A stretch of DNA of 56,979 nucleotides from Verrucomicrobiota bacterium (GTDB lineage Bacteria > Verrucomicrobiota > Verrucomicrobiia > Limisphaerales > Fontisphaeraceae): contig JBAXGN010000018.1 of NCBI GenBank assembly GCA_037139415.1, forward strand, positions 1-56,979, in the 5' to 3' direction. Below the pieces are notes generated by a model. It was not told the origin of the DNA. It worked only from the letters and a program-made list of their open reading frames with translations, and ran no database searches. The position numbers and the translations under genes were made by a program. Of the stretch, positions 42,293 to 50,742 are shown in pieces (position 1 is the stretch's first letter; each line of letters begins with the position of its first letter).

Positions 42293-42420
42293 AAAATATT
42301 TCAGGGGAAAAAGGCCGGTAAAATGGGGGCGGAACATGGCAAAACGATTAACTGGCAAAAAAATAAGACCGAAGAAAATAGAAGTTTGGAGTCAGGAGTT
42401 TATTGTTCGATTCGAGTCAT
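42293..42420 (+). repeat. Dispersed repeat R, copy d (long form)
   Basis: It shares with copy c, in the same order, AATATTTCAGG, a GGCCGG segment, GGAACATGGCAAAACGATTA, CTGGCAAAAAAATAAG and GTTTGGAGTCAGGAGTTT. It ends shortly before the 3' end of the AlbA/HATPase gene. Confidence 0.75.
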
Positions 42421-42467
42421 TGTTATGAATGCCCCGTTTTCCGTTTCAAGACCCTGGTAGGGTGCGA

Positions 42468-43838
42468 TCACCGCGCTTTTGCCGCTCTTGCCAATCGGAA
42501 CACCTTGCGCGGGTCGCGCGGCCCACTGGCTACTGCGACAATCAGCCCCAACTGCGCCAATTTCGCGAGCCGGTCGCGTGTGGCGCGTGGGGTGAGGCCG
42601 ATGTGGGCTGCAATGGCGCTGGGCGATGCCTCAGCCTGGTTCTGGAGCAGCGCGAGAACTTGCGCGTTCAAGTCGTCCGTGCCCGGTTCTGCTTGGTGCT
42701 CGCGCAGGAAGGTCACACGAAAACCGCTGCCCAGTTCCATGAACTGCGGTTCCGGCAACCCCGCTTCACGACACACGGCCGTCATCCGCTGAATCCCGCT
42801 GCCCCATTGCTCAATCAGGTGCAGTTCGTGAAATACCCGGCCCAAAACGCGATTGCGAAGCTTGGAGACGCCCTGGCGGATGTCTTCGATGGTCAACCCC
42901 GGTGGCAAGCCGCCTGGATTGTCCACCTCGATGCGGTCGTCAAAGATCGCGACGCGAAGAGGCGTCCCTCTCTGCCCATAGTCCGCATGAACCACCGCGT
43001 TAATGATCGCCTCGCGCAACGCCAACAGCGGAAAGTCCCACGCCTCTGTACTGCGCGTCTGCTCCACACGAAGTGCCCGCCGTATGTTCCGTCTCACGAA
43101 CTGAAGCGCATCCTCAATCGCTTGAACCGGTTGGCCTGTGATATCTTGAGAGTCGAGAATCGTCTGTTTGTCTCGCCCGGCAAAGCTGCCTGCCCGGATG
43201 AAGGCATCAGGGAAATGCTTGAGTCGGTCGAGCCCGAAAAGCAGCATCCCGCCCACCGTCGGCACTTCGTGCCCCTGATGCAGCGTCACCAATTGCAGGC
43301 TGCGTAACTCGCTCTTCCGCAGCCGGCGAACCTTGGCAAAACACTCGGCAGCAGCTCGGAAGTCAAGGGCTTCCGTGTTCAAGCCGGGAAGCGGTTCCTC
43401 ATCAAAGGAACGTCCCTGGACGACTCGCCGAAGTTCATCCACTTGGGCAGGGTCGGCCGCGCGGTTGGTCGAACCCACCCGCACATACACCCCGCCTGGA
43501 AATCCTTGCGCCTTGATGTAGTAAGGGCGTTGCTGGCTGGGGAACACCCGCACCGCGAGCACATACGTCTTTCGCCACGGGATGATTTGCAGTTCGGGTG
43601 CCAACCGCGGCTCAACGCGGTCCCAAATCATGCTGGCCAGTTGCTCCTCCGTCTTGGTGGGGTGGGCGACACCTCTCACCCGCCGCGACCCATCCTCAAC
43701 TCCAAGAAGGAGAGTTCCTCCGGCCCCATTGGCAAACGCCACGATCGTCCGAATGACCTTGTCCGGTGAGGACAGGTCCCGCTTAAATTCAAGCGTCTTG
43801 CCTTCGGCTTGAGCCAGCATTTCGTTTAGCGAAATCAC
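42468..43838 (-). CDS. AlbA_2 / HATPase_c_4 winged-helix regulator
   Basis: About 456 residues from GTG 43838; an ATG at 43820 gives 450. Domain order: AlbA_2/Schlafen-type domain (EGKTLEFKRDLS, VAFANGAGGTLLLGVED, GVYVRVGSTNR), then a GHKL-like segment (LREAIINAVVHADYGQRG, VDNPGGLPPGLTIED, GSGIQRM), and a C-terminal winged helix (SAIAAHIGLTPRATRDRLAKL). Such proteins are often annotated as transcriptional regulators; biochemical roles are poorly known. It stands alone, next to relics of a toxin-antitoxin module. Confidence 0.85.
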   Translation of the reverse strand: MISLNEMLAQAEGKTLEFKRDLSSPDKVIRTIVAFANGAGGTLLLGVEDGSRRVRGVAHPTKTEEQLASMIWDRVEPRLAPELQIIPWRKTYVLAVRVFPSQQRPYYIKAQGFPGGVYVRVGSTNRAADPAQVDELRRVVQGRSFDEEPLPGLNTEALDFRAAAECFAKVRRLRKSELRSLQLVTLHQGHEVPTVGGMLLFGLDRLKHFPDAFIRAGSFAGRDKQTILDSQDITGQPVQAIEDALQFVRRNIRRALRVEQTRSTEAWDFPLLALREAIINAVVHADYGQRGTPLRVAIFDDRIEVDNPGGLPPGLTIEDIRQGVSKLRNRVLGRVFHELHLIEQWGSGIQRMTAVCREAGLPEPQFMELGSGFRVTFLREHQAEPGTDDLNAQVLALLQNQAEASPSAIAAHIGLTPRATRDRLAKLAQLGLIVAVASGPRDPRKVFRLARAAKAR

Positions 43839-43903
43839 ACTAGGAAACCTACAAGGAAGCCAACCATGTGTCAATGCTTCCGTGTTTACTGGATATAGGT
43901 AAA

Positions 43904-44140
43904 ACCTCCAGCACCCCGCGCTGTCTTTGTCGGAAGCTCACGCCGCGCTTGGTTACTATTTTGACCACCAAGCCACAGTGGATGCCGAAATTGCCATGGA
44001 ATTGGAAACCGCCGAAAAGTCCGCTCAGGCATCGCCAATTCCCTTTGCCCTCAGACTTCGTCAACTTCGTCAACGCTGATGCCCGTTACGTACGCGATCT
44101 GGAACTGATCGCCCAAGCCACTGAGCAGAGGGAATGGTAA
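43904..44140 (+). pseudogene. Relics of a DUF433/DUF5615 toxin-antitoxin module
   Basis: One frame (43904-44079) reads LSLSEAHAALGYYFDHQ, then VDAEIAMELETAEK, the C-terminal half of a DUF433 antitoxin; its N-terminal half is missing and a stop precedes it. A second frame directly after (to 44140) reads VRDLELIAQATEQREW, the usual end of a DUF5615 PIN-like toxin. The toxin body between them is gone. The two pieces keep the expected gene order, which supports a collapsed module. Confidence 0.6.
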
Positions 44141-44189
44141 AGCATGGTGTTCCGGATCCCACTCTAATTGTTTGCGCGGGGATTTTGAT

Positions 44190-44250
44190 GAAGAAAATGG
44201 AAGTTTAGAGTCAGGAGTTTTCCGCTCGATTTGAGTTATTGGCCCATTTT
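44190..44250 (+). repeat. Dispersed repeat R, copy e (short form)
   Basis: GATGAAGAAAATGGAAGTTT and AGAGTCAGGAGTTTT, followed by a TCGATTTGAGTTATTG segment also seen after copy d (TCGATTCGAGTCATTG). It separates the TA relic from cassette F. Confidence 0.6.
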
Positions 44251-44277
44251 TCGAAGCGGAAAAATTGCATTTCGCGC

Positions 44278-44360
44278 TTGCCCGCCACCGAGAAAACGGA
44301 TAAGTTTGATTCATGCTTGCGACCGAAAAGCAATGCTCCCTAACCGCCTCGCGCCGAGTA
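44278..44360 (+). promoter_or_regulatory. Promoter/leader cassette, copy F (beta-helix protein gene)
   Basis: -35 TTGCCC (44278-44283), 17-nt spacer ending in ACGGA, -10 TAAGTT (44301-44306), ATG at 44313 after 6 nt. The box at 44328-44360 contains AAGCAATGCTCCCTAACC and CGC-CTC-GCG. One base is missing between ATG and box relative to copy B, so the leader frame differs. Confidence 0.7.
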
Positions 44361-44405
44361 GCGGGGGGCGATAGCGTCGAGAAAAGCAATTTCTTATCAG
44401 TTTTG

Positions 44406-47378
44406 ATGCACTGGGCTGCTATCGGTGCCATGATTGTTGCTATGCTGGCCTTGGTGGCCCGAGCCGGCGCGACGATACTGGTTTCCAATGCCTTCAACAG
44501 CGCCAGTTGTCCGGCAGGGTGGGCAACCGAAGGGGTAGCGACGAACGCCAGCGGCAATCCTCCCGCCATCACATTTGTCAATTCAAGCGCAAACCCGACC
44601 CCTCCGCTCTACGACGGCAGCTATTTTGTGAAATTCAACTCATTTGACTGTAAAGCGGGGAGCCAAGCCCGGCTGAAGCAAACTGCCAGTTTCTCAACCG
44701 TCGGGTATGCTTCAGTGATCAACGATTTTGCATGGTTCCAAGATGCCACTTCCACTTATTCCGGATCCTCCTACACCAATGAAGGAGTTACCGTTCAGTG
44801 GTCAACCAATGGAATCTTCTGGACCAACGGGAATTCCTTCCAGCGGATTTACAGCGTTAGCGGTTGGCGGCGAATGCAGTATTATTTGCCGTCAGCGGCG
44901 CTTAACCAGCCGGCGGTTTACATCGCCTTCCTGTTCAATTCGCAATATGGCAATAACTGCTATCTTGATGATGTGCAGGTAATCGGCGTGACGCCGGCCA
45001 CAAACTCAATTTCAGGTACTGTTACCAATGGCAGCGGCGGTCTTGCCGGAGTGATCGTCACCTCGTCCCCCTCAGGTAGCGCAGCTACCACGGATACCAA
45101 CGGTAACTACTCGATAACGAATCTGGCGTCTGGCACGTACTCAATCACGCCATTCACTATCAACTACACCTTCTCGCCAACCTCCTATGGAAGCATCACC
45201 GTTGGCACTACTAACGCCACCGGCAAGAATTTCGCAGCCACGCCAATTTACTCGATTTCAGGCACCGTCACCAATGGCAGCGGCGGTCTTGCCGGAGTGA
45301 TGGTAACCTCGTCGCCCTCGGGTAGCGCAGCCACCACGGACGCCAGCGGCAACTACACAATTACGAATTTGGTGGCTGGCACCTACACGATAACCCCATC
45401 CAAGGCTAGCTACACTTTCACTCCAGCTAACCTCTCAAACATCACCGTCGGTCCTAGCACTACCAGCAAGAATTTCAGTGGTTGGAGACCGTCTTATGTG
45501 CTCTATGTTTGGACCAACAGTCCCAGCTCGACTCCACCGTACACAAATTGGGCCACCGCCGCGCAGACCATACAAGCCGCAGTGAACTACGCGCAAGCCG
45601 GTGACATCGTGTTGGTAACCAATGGTAGCTACAACTCCGGTGGCAAAGTAGTGTATGGAGCCATTTTCAACCGCGTAGCTATCGATAAAGCCATCACTGT
45701 ACAGAGCGTGGGTAATGGCGCGACATCGATTGTGGGATCGGGGGCCGGTGGCGGCACCAATAATGGAGATGGAGCCATCCGCTGCGTTTATGTGAGTGCC
45801 AATGCGATCCTGAGCGGATTCACCCTGATCAATGGGCATACGCTAACCAATGGTGATTCTCTAACAGAACAATGCGGCGGCGGGGTATGGTGTGAAGTTG
45901 GAGGGATTGTAACCAACTGCACCTTGACCGGCAATTCGGCAAGATATTATGGTGGCGGTTCGTGTGGTGGCACGCTGAACAACTGCTCGTTGACCGGCAA
46001 TTCGGCCTCCTTGTATGGCGGCGGCTCGTATTCTGGCACGCTGAACAACTGCTTCTTACTCGGCAATTCAGCATACATTGGCGGTGGCTCATATGCAGAC
46101 ACGCTGAATAACTGCACCTTGACCGGTAATTCGGCCCGTGGGGATGGCGGTGGCGCGTTCAGTTGCCAGTTGTTTAACTGTATCTTGAGCTCAAATTCAG
46201 CCGACAAAACCAATGGCGCTGGAGGCGGTGCTTATAATTGCACGTTGAATAACTGCACGGTGACCCGGAATTCGGCCAATATGGGTGGCGGTTCATATGG
46301 CGGCACGCTGAACAACTGCACCTTGAGCAACAATTTAGTTACCGGTTATAGTGGCAGTTCGTATGGTGGCGGCTCGTGTGATGGCACGCTGAACAACTGC
46401 ACACTGACCGGCAATTCGGCAAATACTGGCAGTTCGTATGCTGCTCTTGGTGGCGGCTCATATGGTTGCACGCTGAACAACTGCACACTGACTGGCAATT
46501 ACGCCAGTTGGGGTGGCGGCTCCTATTATGGCATGCTGACCAACTGCACCTTGACCGGCAATTCGGCCTCTATCGGCGGTGGCTCTCATTATGACACGCT
46601 GAACAACTGCATTGTGTATTACAACACTGCGCTGGGTAGTTCTAATTTCTACAGCTCAACCTTTAGTTATTCCTGCACGACCCCCTTGCCATCAGGGGCA
46701 GGCAATATCATCAGCGAACCGATGTTTGTGAACCGTCTTGCCGGCAATCTGCGTCTGCTGGTCGGCTCACCATGCATTGACGCGGGAAATGACGCGGTTG
46801 TGCAGCCGGGGTGGCTGGACGTGGACGGCAACCCGCGCATTGCTTACGCCCGTGTCGATATGGGGGCGTATGAGTTTGTCGATACCGCCCTTCCAGCGTT
46901 TACCGGACTGACCTGGGTAACGAATCAGGTGTCCCGGGAGGGCAGCCTGGGCGTGTCCGTCCTCCTCACGCCCAACTACAATCTGCCGTCGTTCCAGTGG
47001 TATTTGAACGGCTCCACGCTTCTGCCTGACCAGACGTCGCCCACCCTGGTGTTGAACTCCGTGAAGCTGGGCGACGCGGGCGTCTACTCACTGGTGGTTT
47101 CCAACCGCAACGGTTCGGTGACCGGCACGGTATTGACGCTGATCGTGACTTATCAGATCGCCAACCTGGGTTGGACTCCGGCGAACTCGAATTTCAGCCT
47201 GAGCCTGCCAACCGAGCTGGGCCGGGCCTATTGGCTGGAGGCGCGGGACGGCTTGGTGGGCGGCCTCTGGCAGGTGATCGCCGGCCTGACCAACCGTGAG
47301 GGGTTGAACTGCTTGATGGACACGAATGCCCTGGGTACCAGACGCTTCTACCGCATCGGCAGCTCCCTGTGGCCTTGA
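44406..47378 (+). CDS. Large secreted beta-helix protein with carboxypeptidase-regulatory repeats
   Basis: From ATG 44406 the product has 990 residues and a signal peptide (IGAMIVAMLALVARAGA); an upstream in-frame ATG at 44313 is the cassette F start. Order: an N-terminal jelly-roll domain (to about 200), two CarboxypepD_reg-like repeats (ISGTVTNGSGGLAGV twice), a right-handed parallel beta-helix with about ten NNCTLTGNSA...GGGSY coils, an Ig-like domain (LPSFQWYLNGSTLLPDQ) and a terminal module ending ARRFYRIGS-like. It resembles polymorphic outer-membrane or pectate-lyase-like proteins. No catalytic residues were recognised, so adhesion is as likely as enzymatic function. Confidence 0.8.
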   Translation: MHWAAIGAMIVAMLALVARAGATILVSNAFNSASCPAGWATEGVATNASGNPPAITFVNSSANPTPPLYDGSYFVKFNSFDCKAGSQARLKQTASFSTVGYASVINDFAWFQDATSTYSGSSYTNEGVTVQWSTNGIFWTNGNSFQRIYSVSGWRRMQYYLPSAALNQPAVYIAFLFNSQYGNNCYLDDVQVIGVTPATNSISGTVTNGSGGLAGVIVTSSPSGSAATTDTNGNYSITNLASGTYSITPFTINYTFSPTSYGSITVGTTNATGKNFAATPIYSISGTVTNGSGGLAGVMVTSSPSGSAATTDASGNYTITNLVAGTYTITPSKASYTFTPANLSNITVGPSTTSKNFSGWRPSYVLYVWTNSPSSTPPYTNWATAAQTIQAAVNYAQAGDIVLVTNGSYNSGGKVVYGAIFNRVAIDKAITVQSVGNGATSIVGSGAGGGTNNGDGAIRCVYVSANAILSGFTLINGHTLTNGDSLTEQCGGGVWCEVGGIVTNCTLTGNSARYYGGGSCGGTLNNCSLTGNSASLYGGGSYSGTLNNCFLLGNSAYIGGGSYADTLNNCTLTGNSARGDGGGAFSCQLFNCILSSNSADKTNGAGGGAYNCTLNNCTVTRNSANMGGGSYGGTLNNCTLSNNLVTGYSGSSYGGGSCDGTLNNCTLTGNSANTGSSYAALGGGSYGCTLNNCTLTGNYASWGGGSYYGMLTNCTLTGNSASIGGGSHYDTLNNCIVYYNTALGSSNFYSSTFSYSCTTPLPSGAGNIISEPMFVNRLAGNLRLLVGSPCIDAGNDAVVQPGWLDVDGNPRIAYARVDMGAYEFVDTALPAFTGLTWVTNQVSREGSLGVSVLLTPNYNLPSFQWYLNGSTLLPDQTSPTLVLNSVKLGDAGVYSLVVSNRNGSVTGTVLTLIVTYQIANLGWTPANSNFSLSLPTELGRAYWLEARDGLVGGLWQVIAGLTNREGLNCLMDTNALGTRRFYRIGSSLWP
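45005..45480 (+). repeat. Two tandem ~240-nt coding repeats
   Basis: The segment from ISGTVTNGSGG to the GKNFAA or SKNFSG end occurs twice in a row at high nucleotide identity. Each unit codes for one CarboxypepD_reg-like domain. Likely a recent in-gene duplication. Confidence 0.75.
45900..46620 (+). repeat. Beta-helix coil repeats, about ten units of 63-90 nt
   Basis: CTGAACAACTGC followed by a TTGACCGGCAATTCGGC-type sequence recurs along the coding region, separated by variable GGTGGCGG stretches. Nucleotide similarity is high enough to allow slippage or unequal exchange, so the number of coils may vary between strains. Confidence 0.8.
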
Positions 47379-47466
47379 AGCAACGAGGCAGAACAAGCGT
47401 CGCGTTTTTAGAAAATGGGTCATTCATTATTGGCTTAATTTGCATCTGATGTTCCCTTTTGTTTGC

Positions 47467-47516
47467 TTTGTTGCAATCGCGGCGTGGCGCTTTTCCAACT
47501 GCCAGGTGCAACCGGG
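47467..47516 (+). repeat. Dispersed repeat Q, copy 2
   Basis: TTTGTTGCAATCGCGGCG, TGGCGCTTTTCCAACTGCC and GGTGCAACCGGG match 21451-21502. It lies 88 nt after the beta-helix gene and before the convergent VIT/vWA gene. Confidence 0.65.
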
Positions 47517-47585
47517 TCGGAATGGCTTTGATCGTCAACGCGTGTCCCGCCGCAACAGACCCTTTTTCCAGAAACTGGGGGGGAT

Positions 47586-50500
47586 TCAAAACTCAATTTC
47601 GCCGACCAGGACGGTTTCCTGTTTTTCGGTCAGGCGCAACGTCAGGCTTTTGCGCTGTTCGTTTGGTCGTCCGAAGTGCGTGATGACCGTGGCTTGTACG
47701 GTCACGGGGCCCATCAGGCGCGCCGCGCTCGATCCGTAGTAGTTGGCCTCGATCTTGTACATGCCATGCATAGCCTTGCGCAGGCAGTACTCCTCCGGGC
47801 CATACCCTTGGGTGAAATCGCGGCTGACGATGCCGCCGATGGTGGAGAGGTTGTGGTTGTACATGGCTTTCTCGCCGGAAGGTTCGGTGACGTGTAAGTC
47901 TATATCGGTCATGTCCGCATCCCAGGTCATACAGATGCGAACGTCAAGATCGAGCAGTTTTTGCAGGCGTTCATCCACCGGGAATTTCGCCGGATCATTG
48001 GGGAATTTGCGGATGAACTCCGCCCAATATGCGTTCAGTTCCATCAGCGCGATGACTTCAATTTCATCGAAGCGATCCCACTTGTTCATGACCACCTTGG
48101 CCAGCAATTCCATGGCGCGCGTGTAGTCCGCGCGGTTGGCGTTCGCCTGCCCGCGCCGGGCCAGCACCAGCGCCAGGTCGCGGAAGGATTGCGGTTCTTC
48201 GGGGCGCAGTTTCAACACTTCTTCAAACAAACCCGCTGCCAGGTCCAGTTGGCCGAGTTGCTCCAGCCGGTGCGCCAGCACGCGCAGCAGGGCCGCGTTT
48301 TCCAATTCCAGCTCGGCGATGTTTGAGAGTACTTGCAGGGCCAGGTCTGCCTCCTTCTGTTTGCGCAGGTATTCCGCGCAATCCAGATAGAAAGCAGGGG
48401 AGGCACTGAACTTTTTGCGCTGGGCGAGATATACGGTCAGCCGTTGGCCGGCGTCCGCCTGTTTGAGTGCTTCCAAATAGGGGGTCTTGGGATCCCATTC
48501 CTTGATCAGAATTCCCGGCTGCGGGTTGTTGACTTCTTCCAAGCGGTCTTCTTTGGCCTTCGCCCCCGGATGAGGATCGGACGCCAGCGCCATGCTAGTG
48601 CGAGCGGGTCTGGGTGCGGCCGCCGGGGCAGGGGACATGGGGGCGTCTGCGGCGCTAACGGACTCCTCCACCATCCGGGCTGAATTAAATCTCCTTTGGG
48701 CCATCGGAGCGCCATCGGGAGTTGGGTGTGGGGCGTCCGCGCTAAATCCGCCCATGGCACGGGCACCGCCCGGTAAACCAGTACGCAAAGTCTCAGGTTG
48801 TCCGTATTTGAAGTTCTCCGGGTACTTGAACTCCTTGTTCCACCAGGCGACACGGGTGTTCCACAGCGCGAGGATGTGGTCAATTTTCTGGGATTCCTGT
48901 TGTCTGGCTTGGGTGAAACGCTGTTCCATCAGGTTGGCGTATTCCGCACGCAGTGCCGGCAGCGAGGCGGGCGGCATGACTTTGTGTTCCACGTATTGGT
49001 CCAGCCGTTCCAAAACCAGCAGCGAGGTGCCGGGGGTTACCAACCCGTATTGTTTGCCCAGATCGGTGATTTCCGTTTCGTTCTTTTTCTGGAAGATCAG
49101 CAGGTCAGCCAGTTTCTTTTGCGCCCAGAATCGGCGGAGCAGCTCGCCTGGCACGGCGTCGGCGCGGGATATGGAGGCTTCGGTTTTCAACAATGTTTTC
49201 CCGCCTGCACCATATTGAACGGCCAGCCGCGTTTGCTGCGCCGTCAGTTTGCCGGCCACAGCAAAGCGTCCCTGAAGCGGGCGGACGATTTTCGGGTAAA
49301 GATCGGCACCTTCAGCCTGATCAGTGGAAGCGTTTAGGAATGAAAATGGTTGTTTGGCCATGGCTGCCAGCACCTGCTCGTCATTGAATCGGCGCAGGTT
49401 GAAGGCGCTGCCGCCGGATTGCATGGCCAGGTATTCCAGGAAGGCGTAATCCGCCGTGGTATCAGCGGTCAATATATACAGCGGGTGGTCCAGGGGCGGT
49501 GGTTCGCGTCGGCCAAAATTTCCCAGGCCATCGGTGAACAACAGGTACAGATCACTATCCGGCACTGGCGTTAGCGCCCCCAATTGGGTTCCGCCGTCGT
49601 AGTCCACGCGTGCCAGCATTTCCAGCAACTCACTGGCGTCTCCGTTTTTAATGGTGAGCGTCCGTGGCGCTGAGGCCGCATTGCGGATCAGAAGCAAATT
49701 TAGCTTCAGCTTCGCCTTGGTGAATTGGCCGAAGTACGTTTTTAACCAAGCCAGTTCGCGCTGATGATCGGAAGCGCCCCGCGAGCCGGAGGCATCCCAA
49801 AACAGGGTGACGACTTTGGGTGTGGCTGGCGGCGCGAGGTTCGCCCGAGGGTCGGACGGCCAATCTGCGACGTAAAAATAATAATTGCCATCGCTGCTTT
49901 GCTCGACCCAGGCCCGTTGTTTGGCAGTTTGCGGCAATTGAATCGCCAAATCTTCGACGAGCGCGGTATCTTGCTTGGTGACCTCCGCCACAAAACTGTC
50001 GCGCCACTTGGAAAATTCCAGGCCCATGGCTCCGCCTTTTTGCACCACGGGAGCGGTCTCGGCTTTCACCACTTCCACGCGCAGATGGAAGTCCTCCAGC
50101 TTATCTTTGAACTGGAGCGGCAAGGTGTACCGGCTGCCGGAGGGATCGGCGAGAATTTCACTGACGTAGCTCACCCGAATGGTGCGGGTGCCGCGCGCCG
50201 GGATGGGAAATACCCGGGTCTTGAAATGGTTGCCCCGGGTCCATTCGACAAGGCCGGGGTCCACGCCTTTGCGCACCTCTTTTTCAAATACCTGGCGGGC
50301 TTTGTCCTTTTCAACCACCACGCCATCCACCATCGCGCCGTTGATATCCAGGGCGTAGCCGCTGACCGTGGCGCCTTCCGGCAACGGGAAATATAAATCG
50401 CCGGCCAACTGACGCTGCGCCGCATTGAAGAACACCATCGTCATCCGCGTTTCCGCCAGGGAACCCAGAATGCGCACCTCGACATCCACCTTGCGTACGG

Positions 50501-50645
50501 CCAGCGGCTGGGATTTATCGTCTTCCTGGGCGACCAGCGCGGGCGGGTTGTCTTGTGCCCCGGCCCAGGTTGCTGTCAGGAGCAATATAAAAAGAAGGGA
50601 ATGCCGGGATACCCGGTCGCGGAAGCTTGCCAACGTCGTTTTCAT
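47586..50645 (-). CDS. Secreted VIT / von Willebrand A / DUF2135 protein
   Basis: The 1019-residue product starts at 50645 with a signal peptide (LLFILLLTATWAGA). A VIT domain (residues 45-170: DVEVRILGSLAETRMTMVF, YFPLPEGATVSGYALDI) is followed by a vWA domain (VTLFWDASGSRG has the MIDAS DxSxS). Then comes a linker with TPR-like helices (LAQRKKFSASPAFYLDCAEYL to RDLALVLARRGQ), and a DUF2135 domain at the end (ICMTWDADMTDIDLHVTEP). VIT/vWA proteins are adhesion or complex-assembly proteins resembling inter-alpha-trypsin inhibitor heavy chains. Divergent from the CDF gene with 97 nt between starts. Confidence 0.88.
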   Translation of the reverse strand: MKTTLASFRDRVSRHSLLFILLLTATWAGAQDNPPALVAQEDDKSQPLAVRKVDVEVRILGSLAETRMTMVFFNAAQRQLAGDLYFPLPEGATVSGYALDINGAMVDGVVVEKDKARQVFEKEVRKGVDPGLVEWTRGNHFKTRVFPIPARGTRTIRVSYVSEILADPSGSRYTLPLQFKDKLEDFHLRVEVVKAETAPVVQKGGAMGLEFSKWRDSFVAEVTKQDTALVEDLAIQLPQTAKQRAWVEQSSDGNYYFYVADWPSDPRANLAPPATPKVVTLFWDASGSRGASDHQRELAWLKTYFGQFTKAKLKLNLLLIRNAASAPRTLTIKNGDASELLEMLARVDYDGGTQLGALTPVPDSDLYLLFTDGLGNFGRREPPPLDHPLYILTADTTADYAFLEYLAMQSGGSAFNLRRFNDEQVLAAMAKQPFSFLNASTDQAEGADLYPKIVRPLQGRFAVAGKLTAQQTRLAVQYGAGGKTLLKTEASISRADAVPGELLRRFWAQKKLADLLIFQKKNETEITDLGKQYGLVTPGTSLLVLERLDQYVEHKVMPPASLPALRAEYANLMEQRFTQARQQESQKIDHILALWNTRVAWWNKEFKYPENFKYGQPETLRTGLPGGARAMGGFSADAPHPTPDGAPMAQRRFNSARMVEESVSAADAPMSPAPAAAPRPARTSMALASDPHPGAKAKEDRLEEVNNPQPGILIKEWDPKTPYLEALKQADAGQRLTVYLAQRKKFSASPAFYLDCAEYLRKQKEADLALQVLSNIAELELENAALLRVLAHRLEQLGQLDLAAGLFEEVLKLRPEEPQSFRDLALVLARRGQANANRADYTRAMELLAKVVMNKWDRFDEIEVIALMELNAYWAEFIRKFPNDPAKFPVDERLQKLLDLDVRICMTWDADMTDIDLHVTEPSGEKAMYNHNLSTIGGIVSRDFTQGYGPEEYCLRKAMHGMYKIEANYYGSSAARLMGPVTVQATVITHFGRPNEQRKSLTLRLTEKQETVLVGEIEF

Positions 50646-50742
50646 ATATTCACGATAATACATGGTGGTTGGACGGCAAAGCAATGTGCTTTACTCCCAT
50701 TATTTGTTGGCAGACGGGCAGGCAACGGGTAGGTTTACGGCC

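Noticed and set aside
43868-44140. 90-codon plus-strand frame starting at ATG 43868
   Set aside because: Its beginning is not protein-like; only its last codons match a DUF5615 end, while a different frame carries the DUF433 relic. Treated as a pseudogene region.
45900-46620. Regularly spaced direct repeats suggesting a CRISPR array
   Set aside because: The repeats are in frame within a beta-helix coding region, vary in spacing and have no cas genes nearby.
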